Of a stretch of 64,000 nt of DNA, positions 35,460 through 43,442 are shown piece by piece. The DNA lies in assembly GCF_000293805.1 (NCBI RefSeq), contig NZ_AMBZ01000011.1, positions 62,001 to 126,000 on the forward strand, in the 5' to 3' direction. The stretch comes from Paenibacillus alvei DSM 29. GTDB lineage: Bacteria > Bacillota > Bacilli > Paenibacillales > Paenibacillaceae. The translations under genes and the position numbers were made by a program. Numbering within the stretch: position 1 is the stretch's first letter; each line of letters opens with the position of its first letter. The notes under the pieces are model-generated. The model had not been told where the DNA came from. It did not search any database and was given only the letters and a program-made list of their open reading frames with translations.

Positions 35460-35935
35460 CTATCCTCACCGCTTTCGTTACTGGAAGCGGTCAAGCGTTC
35501 CTTCTCCGCCAATGCTGCGTTATTCTGGATTCGCTGCAGAGACTCCAGCAATCGCTGCTCCTCTTCACTTGTGAACCCCGCCATTACTTGTGCGATGCAT
35601 TCCTGCTCGATCGGCACAAGCTGCTCCACAACACTTCGGCCAGCAGGGGTAGCTGCTAATCGATATGCACGTCGATCCTGCTTACAGATCGCTCGTTCTA
35701 CCCAGCCTTTGCGCATCAATAACTGTATAATTCGCGTTAAAGTCGGCTGATCTTTGCCGCATCGTTCTGCTAATTTCTTTTGCGTAATGCCTTCCTCTTC
35801 AATGAGTCGGATCAGCACTCCCCACTGCTCAATCGTCATATCATATGGACGGAATCGTGCCCCTAACTCTGCACATAGCCTTCTGTGGGTTTGACCGAGC
35901 ATATACCCTACCCTACGTTCCAAATGAAATATCAT
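35456..35935 (-). CDS. MarR-family regulator
   Basis: A 159-residue winged-helix protein: YDMTIEQWGVLIRLIEEEG, then ITQKKLAERCGKDQPTLTRI (recognition helix) and AICKQDRRAYRLAATPAGR (wing with D-x-R). Cysteines at two positions could allow redox sensing. Co-transcribed with the MFS gene. A perfect palindrome and a promoter lie directly upstream, so autorepression is likely. Confidence 0.9.
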   Translation of the reverse strand: MIFHLERRVGYMLGQTHRRLCAELGARFRPYDMTIEQWGVLIRLIEEEGITQKKLAERCGKDQPTLTRIIQLLMRKGWVERAICKQDRRAYRLAATPAGRSVVEQLVPIEQECIAQVMAGFTSEEEQRLLESLQRIQNNAALAEKERLTASSNESGEDR

Positions 35936-35973
35936 GATGTTATGTTCCTCCTAACCATTCACTTGCGTTTGAA

Positions 35974-36033
35974 TTAGTTGTTACAACAACTAATAATTTG
36001 TCATAACAACTATTATAACAACATCTCAGTCAA
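35974..36033 (-). promoter_or_regulatory. marR promoter and operators
   Basis: Perfect palindrome TTAGTTGTT-AC-AACAACTAA (35974-35993). A related half-site ATAACAACTA lies at 36003-36012. Minus-strand TATAAT (36012-36017) with TTTACA 16 bases upstream (36034-36039 side) forms the promoter. The palindrome covers the transcription start region. Confidence 0.7.
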
Positions 36034-36079
36034 TGTAAATAGTTATATATAAATAACTTCATATACATACATTTACATA

Positions 36080-36113
36080 AAGAAAGACGGCTCATTTCTG
36101 AACCGTCTTTCTT
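36080..36113. terminator. strong terminator after the repeat-protein gene
   Basis: AAGAAAGACGG (36080-36090) pairs with CCGTCTTTCTT (36103-36113). It lies six bases beyond the stop of the minus-strand repeat gene. Confidence 0.85.
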
Positions 36114-36118
36114 GCTTA

Positions 36119-37039
36119 TTACGAAGTGTACGATTGATCGGAAACGCTTTGGACAATGCTCGATGAGCTATACTCATTCGCAGCTTCCTGAGTGGAAGCT
36201 GTAATGCTGCCTACTGGGCCTCTGGATTGGTATTGAGTCGGAACCACGTTTTGTTGTGCTCCATGCGTTTGCGCTGTAATGCTTTGCACTTGGCCTGTTG
36301 GCTGGAAGCTATTCGGCACTACATTTTGATGCGCTCCATGTGTTTGCGCTGTAATGCTTTGCACTTGACCTGTTGGCTGGAAGCTGTTTGGCACTACATT
36401 TTGATGCGCTCCATGCGTTTGTGCTGTAATACTTTGTACTTGACCTGTTGGCTGGAAGCTGTTCGGCACTACATTTTGATGCGCTCCATGCGTTTGTGCT
36501 GTAATCTTTGCACTTGACCTGTTGGCTGGAAGCTGTTTCGGCACTACATTTTGATGCGCTCCATGCGTTTGCGCTGTAATGCTTTGCACTTGACCTGTTG
36601 GCTGGAAGCTGTTCGGCACTACATTTTGATGCGCTCCATGCGTTTGCGCTGTAATGCTTTGCACTTGGCCTGTTGGCTGGAAGCTGTTCGGCACTACATC
36701 TTGATGCGCCCCATGCGTTTGCGCTGTAATGCTGCCAACATAACCACTTGTTTGAAAATTATTTGGAACTACGCTTTGTTGCGAATCTTGCGCAGTATAA
36801 CTATGTACATATCCAGTCGACTGTTGTGAGCTATTTCTAGCCACGCCACCACTTAACGTTCCATAGTTTCCTGTCCCCGCATAGTTGCTCATTCCGTAAC
36901 CCGAAGTAGTTCCCGTACCATAGCTGTTGCTGCTATCGCTTGTATAAGATACCGGGTTGGACGTTCTTGCGTTCACTTGCTGCTCCAAATCCCGAAATTG
37001 CTGTTGACCTGGCTGACGCAAGTAGTATTCGTTCGACAT
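36119..37039 (-). CDS. 25-residue-repeat protein, possibly spore or surface associated
   Basis: About 306 residues, no signal peptide, no membrane segment. A Ser/Gly/Tyr-rich head (residues 1-75) is followed by about seven tandem 25-residue units of the form SITAQTHGAHQNVVPNSFQP-TGQVQ, with degenerate units at both ends. The start at 37037-37039 has AGGAGGAA upstream. One unit reads VVPKQLPANRSSAKITAQ because a one-base gain and a one-base loss 35 bases apart shift and restore the frame. The repeat style suggests a structural coat or exosporium-like protein; this is inference from composition and from gerQ lying nearby. Confidence 0.7.
   Translation of the reverse strand: MSNEYYLRQPGQQQFRDLEQQVNARTSNPVSYTSDSSNSYGTGTTSGYGMSNYAGTGNYGTLSGGVARNSSQQSTGYVHSYTAQDSQQSVVPNNFQTSGYVGSITAQTHGAHQDVVPNSFQPTGQVQSITAQTHGAHQNVVPNSFQPTGQVQSITAQTHGAHQNVVPKQLPANRSSAKITAQTHGAHQNVVPNSFQPTGQVQSITAQTHGAHQNVVPNSFQPTGQVQSITAQTHGAHQNVVPNSFQPTGQVQSITAQTHGAQQNVVPTQYQSRGPVGSITASTQEAANEYSSSSIVQSVSDQSYTS
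36230..36760 (-). repeat. 75-base tandem repeats inside the repeat-protein gene
   Basis: About seven copies of a 75-base unit, each containing CATTTTGATGCGCTCCATG or close variants on the plus strand. Copies are over 90 percent alike by eye, so copy number can vary by slippage and assembly may collapse them. Confidence 0.85.
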
Positions 37040-37174
37040 TTGCCTATTCCTCCTATACGTTCTCATCTTATCCGCATGCCGTTCTCATCTTCACGGCGCA
37101 CGATGTTAGTATGTGAACAGGAGGAACAATTATGTATTTCATACTAAATTTTATACGGCGTCTTTCTTACGCAC

Positions 37175-37651
37175 TTATTTCTTTTCGCGTGGTTGGCTCA
37201 TACGCTGGCGAGCTCCATGATATTCCCCATCCGCTGGTATAAGCTGGCCTGCCTTTCCTAGCCCAAATGCTGGCATATGATTGTATACCGCTTCGTACTG
37301 CCCAGGTTCAATGCGATAGGTTTCATGAAAAATACCGACCTTCCCACCCTTGCCTGTCTGATGGAATTTGCGCCATGTTTCCTTATGGAATCCCTTTTTG
37401 GCATACTGCTCCAAGTGATCGAAGGATCGCCAGTACTGCACCAGCATCGGACCATTTCGACCTATAAAATATTCAGCATGCAAAAATCCGTGCTCCTTAT
37501 CCTGATACAGCTCCTTCATCATGCGCGGCATTGCTTGCATGACCGGAAGCCATTTATGAATGGCAAACCAGCGGTTGACCCGCATTCCAATAATGAATAC
37601 GACGAACGATCCTTCCATCCTTGCAGCAAAACGACCTACATGAATCCCCAT
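37175..37651 (-). CDS. DUF4188-family protein
   Basis: A 158-residue protein with family blocks GSFVVFIIGMRVNRWFAIHK, RNGPMLVQYWRSFDHLEQYA and GIFHETYRIEPGQYEAVYNH. These resemble heme- or dimeric ferredoxin-like monooxygenase folds; function unproven. The start at 37649-37651 has GGGGGGAGAG upstream. It follows the TetR gene by 13 bases, so it is probably the regulated target. Confidence 0.8.
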   Translation of the reverse strand: MGIHVGRFAARMEGSFVVFIIGMRVNRWFAIHKWLPVMQAMPRMMKELYQDKEHGFLHAEYFIGRNGPMLVQYWRSFDHLEQYAKKGFHKETWRKFHQTGKGGKVGIFHETYRIEPGQYEAVYNHMPAFGLGKAGQLIPADGEYHGARQRMSQPREKK

Positions 37652-37664
37652 ATTCTCTCCCCCC

Positions 37665-38315
37665 CTATTTAACAAGAACCTCTAAATGCTCCATATAACA
37701 AGCCATAATCTCATGACTCCTCATCATGAGATGGGCTGTTAAATACCCTCCATAAAAAATCGTAAACAACATTTCCGTCATCTGCTTGATACTGTAACGT
37801 TCCGTGGCTTCTCCTTTTGAAATCGCCTCCTCCGCAATCCGCTTCATGAGAATATATAAATTCGGATCTATCTCCCGGGCCTGCTGTTCTTTTTCCGGAA
37901 AAAGCAGAGATATCTCTGCATCCGACAAAAGGGGCATAGATGGATGCATTTTCTCTTCAGCGAGCAGTCCAACTAAGCGAAGCATAATACCTGGCCTTTG
38001 ACGGTCATCTTCTGCTACGCAGGCGAATAAATGCTTCGCTGCTTCCCATCCTTGAAGACCTTGCTCATCAATTTCCAGCCAACGCTTCGTCAACCAGACA
38101 CACATGTAATAAACAAGCACATCTTCCTTTTTCGGAAAACATTTAAAAAAGGTAACCTTCGACACTTCTGCTCGAGCGCAAATTTCTTCCACCTTCATGT
38201 CGCGAAATGATTGCTCTATGCTCATATCTAAACAAGCTTCATATAGAGCAACTTTAATTTTCGCTTTTTTCCGCTCTCTCAGCGGGATATTCGTCATCCC
38301 CATCGGGTAGTTCAA
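37665..38315 (-). CDS. TetR-family regulator
   Basis: A 216-residue protein with an N-terminal TetR HTH (MKVEEICARAEVSKVTFFKC, then FPKKEDVLVYY) near residues 40-70 and a variable ligand domain. Transcribed with the DUF4188 gene. The divergent region shared with the DUF368 gene has no obvious palindrome that I can assign to it. Confidence 0.88.
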   Translation of the reverse strand: MNYPMGMTNIPLRERKKAKIKVALYEACLDMSIEQSFRDMKVEEICARAEVSKVTFFKCFPKKEDVLVYYMCVWLTKRWLEIDEQGLQGWEAAKHLFACVAEDDRQRPGIMLRLVGLLAEEKMHPSMPLLSDAEISLLFPEKEQQAREIDPNLYILMKRIAEEAISKGEATERYSIKQMTEMLFTIFYGGYLTAHLMMRSHEIMACYMEHLEVLVK

Positions 38316-38399
38316 TCCTTTCTTGCCGGCAATAGAATAAATATACCTAAGTATTTAAATTAACTCAAGTAAAGTTTTCTAATAGGAGTCACCCTTCGT

Positions 38400-38428
38400 T
38401 TGGACTCGGCGTCCTTTTTATGTACAAT
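38400..38428 (+). promoter_or_regulatory. promoter of the DUF368 gene
   Basis: TTGGAC (38400-38405), 17-base spacer, TACAAT (38423-38428). The spacer starts with a GGAC/GTCC hairpin followed by T5. The start codon lies 33 bases downstream. Confidence 0.65.
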
Positions 38429-38461
38429 GGAGTGATAAGTACTAGAAAAGGAGATAGATAC

Positions 38462-39280
38462 GTGTTTGAGTGGAAAAATATTATTCGCGGGATTCTAATA
38501 GGGGCAAGTGACCTAATTCCCGGAGTAAGCGGTGGTACAATTGCGGTTGTACTCGGATTTTATGAGAAACTGATCGCCTCGATCAGCGGGTTCTTCAGCC
38601 GGGAATGGAAGAAGCATCTTGGCTTCCTTATCCCGCTTGGTATCGGTGTTGGTTCAGCTATTTTGCTGCTTAGCAAAGTGATGAAATGGCTTTTGGCGGA
38701 ACATCCTCAGCCAACCTTCTTCTTTTTCCTTGGACTAATCGTTGGTATATTGCCGTTTTTATGGAGAGAAGCTAATGGATCCCGTAACTTTAAGCCTATC
38801 CACTATATTTTACTGCTTATTGCAGCTGCGGCCGTGGCGGGTACTGCATTTTTCAAACCAGACGATCACAACACAATTATCGAGCTTACTGCATCGTCTG
38901 GTATATTTCTATTTTTCGCTGGATGGCTTGGCAGCATGGCGATGATACTGCCTGGTGTAAGCGGATCGTTCGTATTGCTTCTGCTTGGCGCATATCCGAC
39001 GGCTATTCACGCCTTGTCTACGCTGAACTTGCCGCTCATTGCCATTATTGGTGCGGGTGTCATAGTCGGATTTGTTGTCAGCACCAAGTTCATCCGGTTC
39101 TTGCTTGCTAAATTCCCGTCTATTATGTATGCCATTATTATTGGGATGGTGGTCGGCTCGTTAGTCGTGGTCTATCCTGGGCTTAATGGCTCGCTTGGAA
39201 CGTTGGCTGTGAGCGTTATTACGATGATACTCGGATTTATTGCAGCTTACGTGTTAGGAAAGCAGCAGCCACAACAATAA
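38462..39280 (+). CDS. DUF368 membrane protein, PopT-type undecaprenyl-phosphate translocase candidate
   Basis: A 272-residue membrane protein with about eight helices and two inverted signature repeats: ASDLIPGVSGGTIAVVLGFY near residue 16 and AMILPGVSGSFVLLLLGAYP near residue 160. DUF368 proteins (PopT) have been shown to recycle undecaprenyl phosphate across the membrane. The GTG at 38462 is chosen because AAAGGAGATAG lies just upstream. Monocistronic with its own promoter and terminator. Confidence 0.85.
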   Translation: MFEWKNIIRGILIGASDLIPGVSGGTIAVVLGFYEKLIASISGFFSREWKKHLGFLIPLGIGVGSAILLLSKVMKWLLAEHPQPTFFFFLGLIVGILPFLWREANGSRNFKPIHYILLLIAAAAVAGTAFFKPDDHNTIIELTASSGIFLFFAGWLGSMAMILPGVSGSFVLLLLGAYPTAIHALSTLNLPLIAIIGAGVIVGFVVSTKFIRFLLAKFPSIMYAIIIGMVVGSLVVVYPGLNGSLGTLAVSVITMILGFIAAYVLGKQQPQQ

Positions 39281-39317
39281 AGCTGGCTTCGAACAAATTG
39301 TTATAAATAAACGACAG

Positions 39318-39363
39318 CAAGGCACCTTATCTTATTTGCAAAAGCAAAAGATCAGGTGCCTTG
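39318..39363 (+). terminator. terminator of the DUF368 gene
   Basis: CAAGGCACCT (39318-39327) pairs with AGGTGCCTTG (39354-39363), followed by TTGTATG. An inner CTT/AAG helix extends it. Confidence 0.75.
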
Positions 39364-39428
39364 TTGTATGAATGCACGGTATAGGTTTTCAGTTAGGTAA
39401 GTGACATTCTACTTGTTGTGCTGCTCCT

Positions 39429-39971
39429 CTAACGGGCATCTGACAGTTGATGATACTGGCTATGCAGCGGACGCAATTCCAGCCAGCGTTGGAACGATAG
39501 ACCATCCCGCTGCTCATCATAGAGCGGATGCTCGGTCTCGCCAAGATGCGCCTCTGGCAGGTTCGATGAGCCTTGGAATGTCAATTGCACAGGCAAGGTC
39601 AGCGTGTCTGGGTAACCAGGAATTGCGGAAGATAAGCGGCCCTTCACATGGCGCACCTTGCTGGACGAAGAATGCTGCGCATGCTCCGGCTCAATTTGAA
39701 CCCATACGTCCCAACTCACTTGCCCTCTTCCATTGCGGAACGGGACGGTCAATCAGCTGTGTATATAGTAATATTCATCGTCCATAATGCACTCATCCGG
39801 TGTAATCTGACACCGTTCTTCCCGCTCCCACGGCTCAATTTCTGTTACATAAAATGGTGCGGAACAATCCGTATACACACTGAGCAATGGGGCATCGCTT
39901 GGCTTTCTTAATCGTGCGCGGTGTCTCCGCCTCTTCCATTGCAATGCTGCTCTAGTTTCTCTCTCTTCCAT
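39429..39971 (-). pseudogene. DUF2199 protein with an in-frame UGA at a usually cysteine position
   Basis: One continuous frame of about 180 codons broken by a single TGA at 39753-39755. The N-terminal part has ITPDECIMDDEYYYIHS and the C-terminal part has GQVSWDVWVQIEPEH, SSAIPGYPDTLTLPVQL and HPLYDEQRDGLSFQRWLEL, which are DUF2199 blocks. In the family, as I recall it, the interrupted position reads R-G-C-L-E-I-P, so UGA replaces a cysteine codon. The N-terminal zinc-type cysteines are also lost, which favours simple decay over selenocysteine. Confidence 0.65.
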
Positions 39972-40222
39972 ATCTCTCCACTCCTTCTACTTATTTTTTA
40001 CGCGAAAATAAGAGAAATGAAAGAGGATATTTGTGAACATTTTTCAACATTATTCTACAAAGTACAACAAATAAGATGTCTATTCATGTCGAAAGAAGTG
40101 TAATTTCGCCTTTCACACTACTTTTACCGTTTTATTCAATTCGTAGATTCGATTTACAGTGCAATTCGGCATCCCTCACTCGTCATTGCCTTACAGTTCT
40201 TGCCTCAGTCGAACTCATAAAA

Positions 40223-40248
40223 AACCTGCAAGCATTAAGCTGCAGGTT
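40223..40248. terminator. terminator after prkA
   Basis: AACCTGCA (40223-40230) pairs with TGCAGGTT (40241-40248), with AGC/GCT inside the loop. It lies 23 bases after the prkA stop on the minus strand. Confidence 0.7.
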
Positions 40249-40270
40249 AAAGTTACAGTTATTCATTAAA

Positions 40271-41308
40271 TTAGCGATTAAGCAAGCTCCCCACATAACG
40301 AAGCAATTCATTTGCACAGACCGGGCAGTAGCCGTGCTCCTCCATCAGTCTGGCCGAGACCTCATTAATGCGTTTCAGCTGCGTTTCATCCGGCGTTTTC
40401 GTGGACGTCGTAATTTTGACAATGTCCTTCAGATCAGAGAATAGCTTCTTCTCCACGGCTTCGCGCAGCCGGTCATGACTGTTATAGTCGAACTTGCGTC
40501 CTTTGCGAGAGTATGAGGACAACCGTATGAGAATTTCCTCACGGAACGCTTTTTTTGCATTTTCCGATACGCCAATCTGCTCCTCGATGGAACGCATCAG
40601 CCGCTCATCCGGATCCAGCTCCTCGTCTGTAAGCGGATCACGTAACTTCTTCCAATTGCAGAACGCCTCAATATTGTCCAAATAATTCTCGAACAGTGTT
40701 TTCGCCGACTCCTCGAACGAATAGACGAATGCCTTCTGCACTTCCTTCTTCGCAAGACTGTCATATTCTTTGCGAGCAATCGAGATGTAGTTGAGGTAGC
40801 GTTCCCGCTCTTCCTTGGTAATTGAAGCATGCTGATCCAATCCATCCTTTAGGGCACGCAATACATCTAATGCGTTAATGCATTGAAGGTTCTGCTTAAT
40901 AAGCGCACTCGATATCCGATTAATGACATACCGAGGATCTACGCCTGACATTCCTTCTTCGGTGAATTCACTTTGCATTTCCTTCAGATCATTTTCCTTA
41001 TAGCCTTCCACCTCTTCACCGTCGTACATTCGCATCTTCTTCACCAAATCCATACCCTGCTTCTTGCTTTCCTTCAAACGGGTCAAAATAGAGAAAATGG
41101 CGGCTGCCTTCAAGGCATGAGGTGCTATATGAACATGCCCCATGTCGCTCTGACCGATCAGCTTGGAATAGATACGCTCTTCCTGCGATACCTTCAAGTT
41201 ATACGGAATCGGCATGACAATCATACGAGATTGCAGCGCCTCATTTTTCTTATTGGCGATAAAACCTTTATACTCGGCCTCATTCGTGTGTGCGATAATG
41301 AGTTCATC
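40271..41308 (-). pseudogene. prkA: PrkA serine protein kinase, C-terminal half, interrupted by prophage 2
   Basis: About 345 C-terminal residues of the 631-residue PrkA family. Recognisable from DELIIAHTNEAEYKGF through NKKNEALQSRMIVMPIPYN, DPRYVINRISSALI and KAFVYSFEESAKTLFENYLD to the conserved end LLRYVGSLLNR. The P-loop half is missing; the frame becomes foreign just upstream of 41308 (minus strand). PrkA is a sporulation-associated AAA+ protein in B. subtilis. The missing half should lie past the other end of prophage 2, outside the window. Confidence 0.93.
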
Positions 41309-41416
41309 TACTGTTCTATGATATTACCAAATTAAATTCCTTGCTGCAAAAGACTTTTGTGTCATTCGCATACTTGATGTCAACGATCATACCTATAATT
41401 TAAAGGAGTGAATCAG
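41309..41416. other. prkA / prophage 2 junction (one att site) and first phage promoter
   Basis: Recognisable prkA codons end at 41308 on the minus strand. The following AT-rich 100 bases hold TATAAT (41394-41399) before the first phage gene. No integrase gene lies at this end. The crossover core cannot be fixed without the other junction. Confidence 0.6.
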
Positions 41417-41572
41417 ATGGACAAGACGGTAAAGCGCGTCGCGTATTATATGAAGAAAGCCAATCAATACTCAACTGCCAGCATCGGTGCGGTAAAGGGG
41501 AAGAATCCCAAACCTAAGGCGAACCGCTTCAAACGGTTAATGCTGCTTAAACAATCAATTAAACGAGCATAA
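41417..41572 (+). CDS. 51-residue basic protein at the prophage 2 edge
   Basis: A Lys/Arg-rich small protein (MDKTVKRVAYYMKKANQYST start, KRLMLLKQSIKRA end). AAAGGAG lies nine bases before the ATG and TATAAT further up. Rightward, opposite to the rest of the early block. Size, charge and place beside the attachment site would suit an excision factor or a small DNA-binding protein, but no motif shows it. Confidence 0.6.
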   Translation: MDKTVKRVAYYMKKANQYSTASIGAVKGKNPKPKANRFKRLMLLKQSIKRA

Positions 41573-41578
41573 AAAATA

Positions 41579-41596
41579 GGCCGCTAAACAGCGGCC
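41579..41596. terminator. bidirectional terminator at the end of the early operon
   Basis: GGCCGC-TAAACA-GCGGCC, with TTTGCTTG on the plus side and TATTTTTTA on the minus side. It ends both the 51-residue gene and the leftward early operon. Confidence 0.85.
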
Positions 41597-41751
41597 TTTG
41601 CTTGTTCCTTATCCTGTTTGTTCTCAAATGAGTCTAATAATGCAGCAGCGCAAGCAGCGTGGAGGTCTTCCATAACCTTCTGCGGGTCTTCGTTGCCGAA
41701 ACTGATAATAATAGGACCATAATCGCCCTCTAATACGACAGGTTCGCGCAT
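41584..41751 (-). CDS. 55-residue acidic phage protein
   Basis: Starts MREPVVLEGDYGPIIISFGN after GGAGGGGAGG; longer upstream starts overlap the ArpU-like gene. C-terminal half is helical and charged. Last gene of the early operon, with its stop inside the terminator stem. Not recognised. Confidence 0.55.
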   Translation of the reverse strand: MREPVVLEGDYGPIIISFGNEDPQKVMEDLHAACAAALLDSFENKQDKEQAKAAV

Positions 41752-41771
41752 CTCCTCCCCTCCTGCTACAT

Positions 41772-42209
41772 TCATACTCGACAACGCTCGTCCATTATGA
41801 CGACTTCCAGAAGCACGTACAATTTTTCCAGTGCTGCATCTCTGCGCCGTCGATATGTGGGGTGGCCTATCCCCAGTTGATCCCGTACATGATAATCGCA
41901 AATGTAATCCTTTTCCATATAACGCATCTGTATAATTTCACTTTCACGCTCGTCCAACAACTCAACCGCTTGCTCTACCGTAGCTATCATCATTCTACGT
42001 TGCTCCGTGATCTCCATCTCACGAATGACCGCATCTTCGACTGGCTTACTAATAGCGTTCGTATTCCCGTGGAATCGCGGTTCATATGAAGGCGTGATCT
42101 TTGTCTCTGGCGTAACGCTCCCCATACGTTCCAACCGCTTAAACAGGCGATAGCGCGAGAATACCTTTTCTACTGCTGCACGTTTTTCTTTCAAATCATC
42201 AGGCATCAT
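41772..42209 (-). CDS. ArpU-family phage transcriptional regulator (late-gene regulator)
   Basis: About 145 residues. The C-terminal 70 have the sigma-factor-like layout of the ArpU family: AVELLDERESEIIQMRYMEK, DQLGIGHPTYRRRRDAALEK. Such proteins stand at the end of Gram-positive phage early operons and switch on packaging and structural genes. The start is the first of two ATGs at 42207-42209, after GGAAGGAG. In most phages the terminase follows; here the prophage ends instead. Confidence 0.8.
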   Translation of the reverse strand: MMPDDLKEKRAAVEKVFSRYRLFKRLERMGSVTPETKITPSYEPRFHGNTNAISKPVEDAVIREMEITEQRRMMIATVEQAVELLDERESEIIQMRYMEKDYICDYHVRDQLGIGHPTYRRRRDAALEKLYVLLEVVIMDERCRV

Positions 42210-42660
42210 TGCTATCTCCTTCCTGAAGGTTATGGTGTTCGTGTATGACTTCGTACTCAATCCACCATTCTTCATCAGTCCATTTGCGTAATGGGAATCT
42301 ATCAACTGTAAAGCATCCATCCTCACACAATTTAACTTCACGCTTGTTAATTACATCTAAATAAAATCCACACTCCACATCGTCCCATTTAACTATTGCT
42401 TTTTCGTTCCATCGGAATGTGTAGCCATAATCTAGTTCTTGTTCTCCAGTAATTAAGACTACAGCGTTATCATAGATCTCTTTGCCATTCCGGTCTGGAA
42501 GGCCTGTGTATTGACCTACTGTTTCAGGATCGACAATCGATCCATTAATAAAGATGAGATATCCTTCAGCAAACAAATTTTTGACCTTCCGATATGATTC
42601 ACCGCAAATCCATTCACCGTTTTCTTTCTTCCCACGGAACTTGATTGGTCTACTCATCAC
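42199..42660 (-). CDS. YopX-family phage protein
   Basis: A 153-residue protein opening RPIKFRGKKENGEWICGE and containing VGQYTGLPDRNGKEIYDNAV, the YopX signature. Common in early regions of Bacillales phages; function unknown. Overlaps the ArpU gene by 11 bases. Confidence 0.88.
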   Translation of the reverse strand: MMSRPIKFRGKKENGEWICGESYRKVKNLFAEGYLIFINGSIVDPETVGQYTGLPDRNGKEIYDNAVVLITGEQELDYGYTFRWNEKAIVKWDDVECGFYLDVINKREVKLCEDGCFTVDRFPLRKWTDEEWWIEYEVIHEHHNLQEGDSNDA

Positions 42661-42828
42661 CTATGCCCTCCCTTGAGAGATTTCCAACAATGCATGGAAT
42701 GTCTTCCGCTTTATATCTTCAAGCACTTCGAATACTTCATGAGGCGATAATCCTTCATCAACCATGCCCGTGAGTGCAGCCATGATAAGTTGGTGATTAA
42801 CATTGTTCATGTCCAATTGTTTACTCAT
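42661..42828 (-). CDS. 55-residue phage protein
   Basis: Helical acidic protein (MSKQLDMNNVNHQLIMAALT start). Fills the space between YopX and the next gene, whose stop it overlaps by eight bases. GGGGATCAGGGGATG-like purines precede the ATG. Not recognised. Confidence 0.6.
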   Translation of the reverse strand: MSKQLDMNNVNHQLIMAALTGMVDEGLSPHEVFEVLEDIKRKTFHALLEISQGRA

Positions 42829-43147
42829 CCCCTGATCCCCCCAGAATATTGATGATTGCTTTCAACTGATCCGTTGTGCATGAATGCCATTTGACGTTGG
42901 TCAATTTGCCGATCATACAACCTCTATTGATTTCGTCTCTTCGTTCCGGTGTAGCTTCCCAAATCGAACTCAAATTCCAACTTTGGCCTGTTTCTGTTCC
43001 GGTTGGTTTAAAAGTTGTATTTCCAATTTTGAAGCGCCTTGTTGGGGTAATACGATCTATCTTGGCGATGTACTTTCGGTAGGAGCTTGAAACAACTACC
43101 TCATCACCTTCTTGCAATGAATCAAGCCATTCCTGACGCTCATTCAT
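42821..43147 (-). CDS. phage protein of unknown function
   Basis: A 108-residue protein with a beta-rich start (LQEGDEVVVSSSYRKYIAKI), suggesting an SH3-like barrel. Overlaps the next gene downstream by eight bases and the upstream one by four (ATGA). Not recognised. Confidence 0.6.
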   Translation of the reverse strand: MNERQEWLDSLQEGDEVVVSSSYRKYIAKIDRITPTRRFKIGNTTFKPTGTETGQSWNLSSIWEATPERRDEINRGCMIGKLTNVKWHSCTTDQLKAIINILGGSGDE

Positions 43148-43419
43148 TCCATCCCCTCCAATGCGTTCTCGATGTCCAAAATTGCCGCCCGCGCTATATC
43201 TTCTATATAGAATGAATCCGTGTGTGTAATGATTGCTTCAAGTTCATCAATCGTGCCTTTGATTACTTTTTTCAAGCGTTCAACCTCTTTCCACGCTGAA
43301 AACTCAGCTCCAAGCACTCGTTCAACCTGTGCATCAAAGATAGGCATGTTGTACTTCGTGTAAGTCGTGAATCTCTTGCGAATGTGCTGCCGTTCTTCGA
43401 CTGTAAGTTGCTTGCTCAT
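43144..43419 (-). CDS. phage protein of unknown function
   Basis: A 91-residue, largely helical protein (VEERQHIRKRFTTYTKYN near the start). Start overlap ATGA with the next gene; GGGAGGG lies just before its own ATG. Not recognised. Confidence 0.6.
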   Translation of the reverse strand: MSKQLTVEERQHIRKRFTTYTKYNMPIFDAQVERVLGAEFSAWKEVERLKKVIKGTIDELEAIITHTDSFYIEDIARAAILDIENALEGME

Positions 43420-43442
43420 CCCGTTCCCTCCCTAGGGGCGCA

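Noticed and set aside
36230-36760. CRISPR array
   Set aside because: Repeats are contiguous 75-base coding units without unique spacers.
36227-36829. Long plus-strand ORFs opposite the 25-residue-repeat gene
   Set aside because: They are mirror-frame shadows of the 75-base repeat and have no leader signals.
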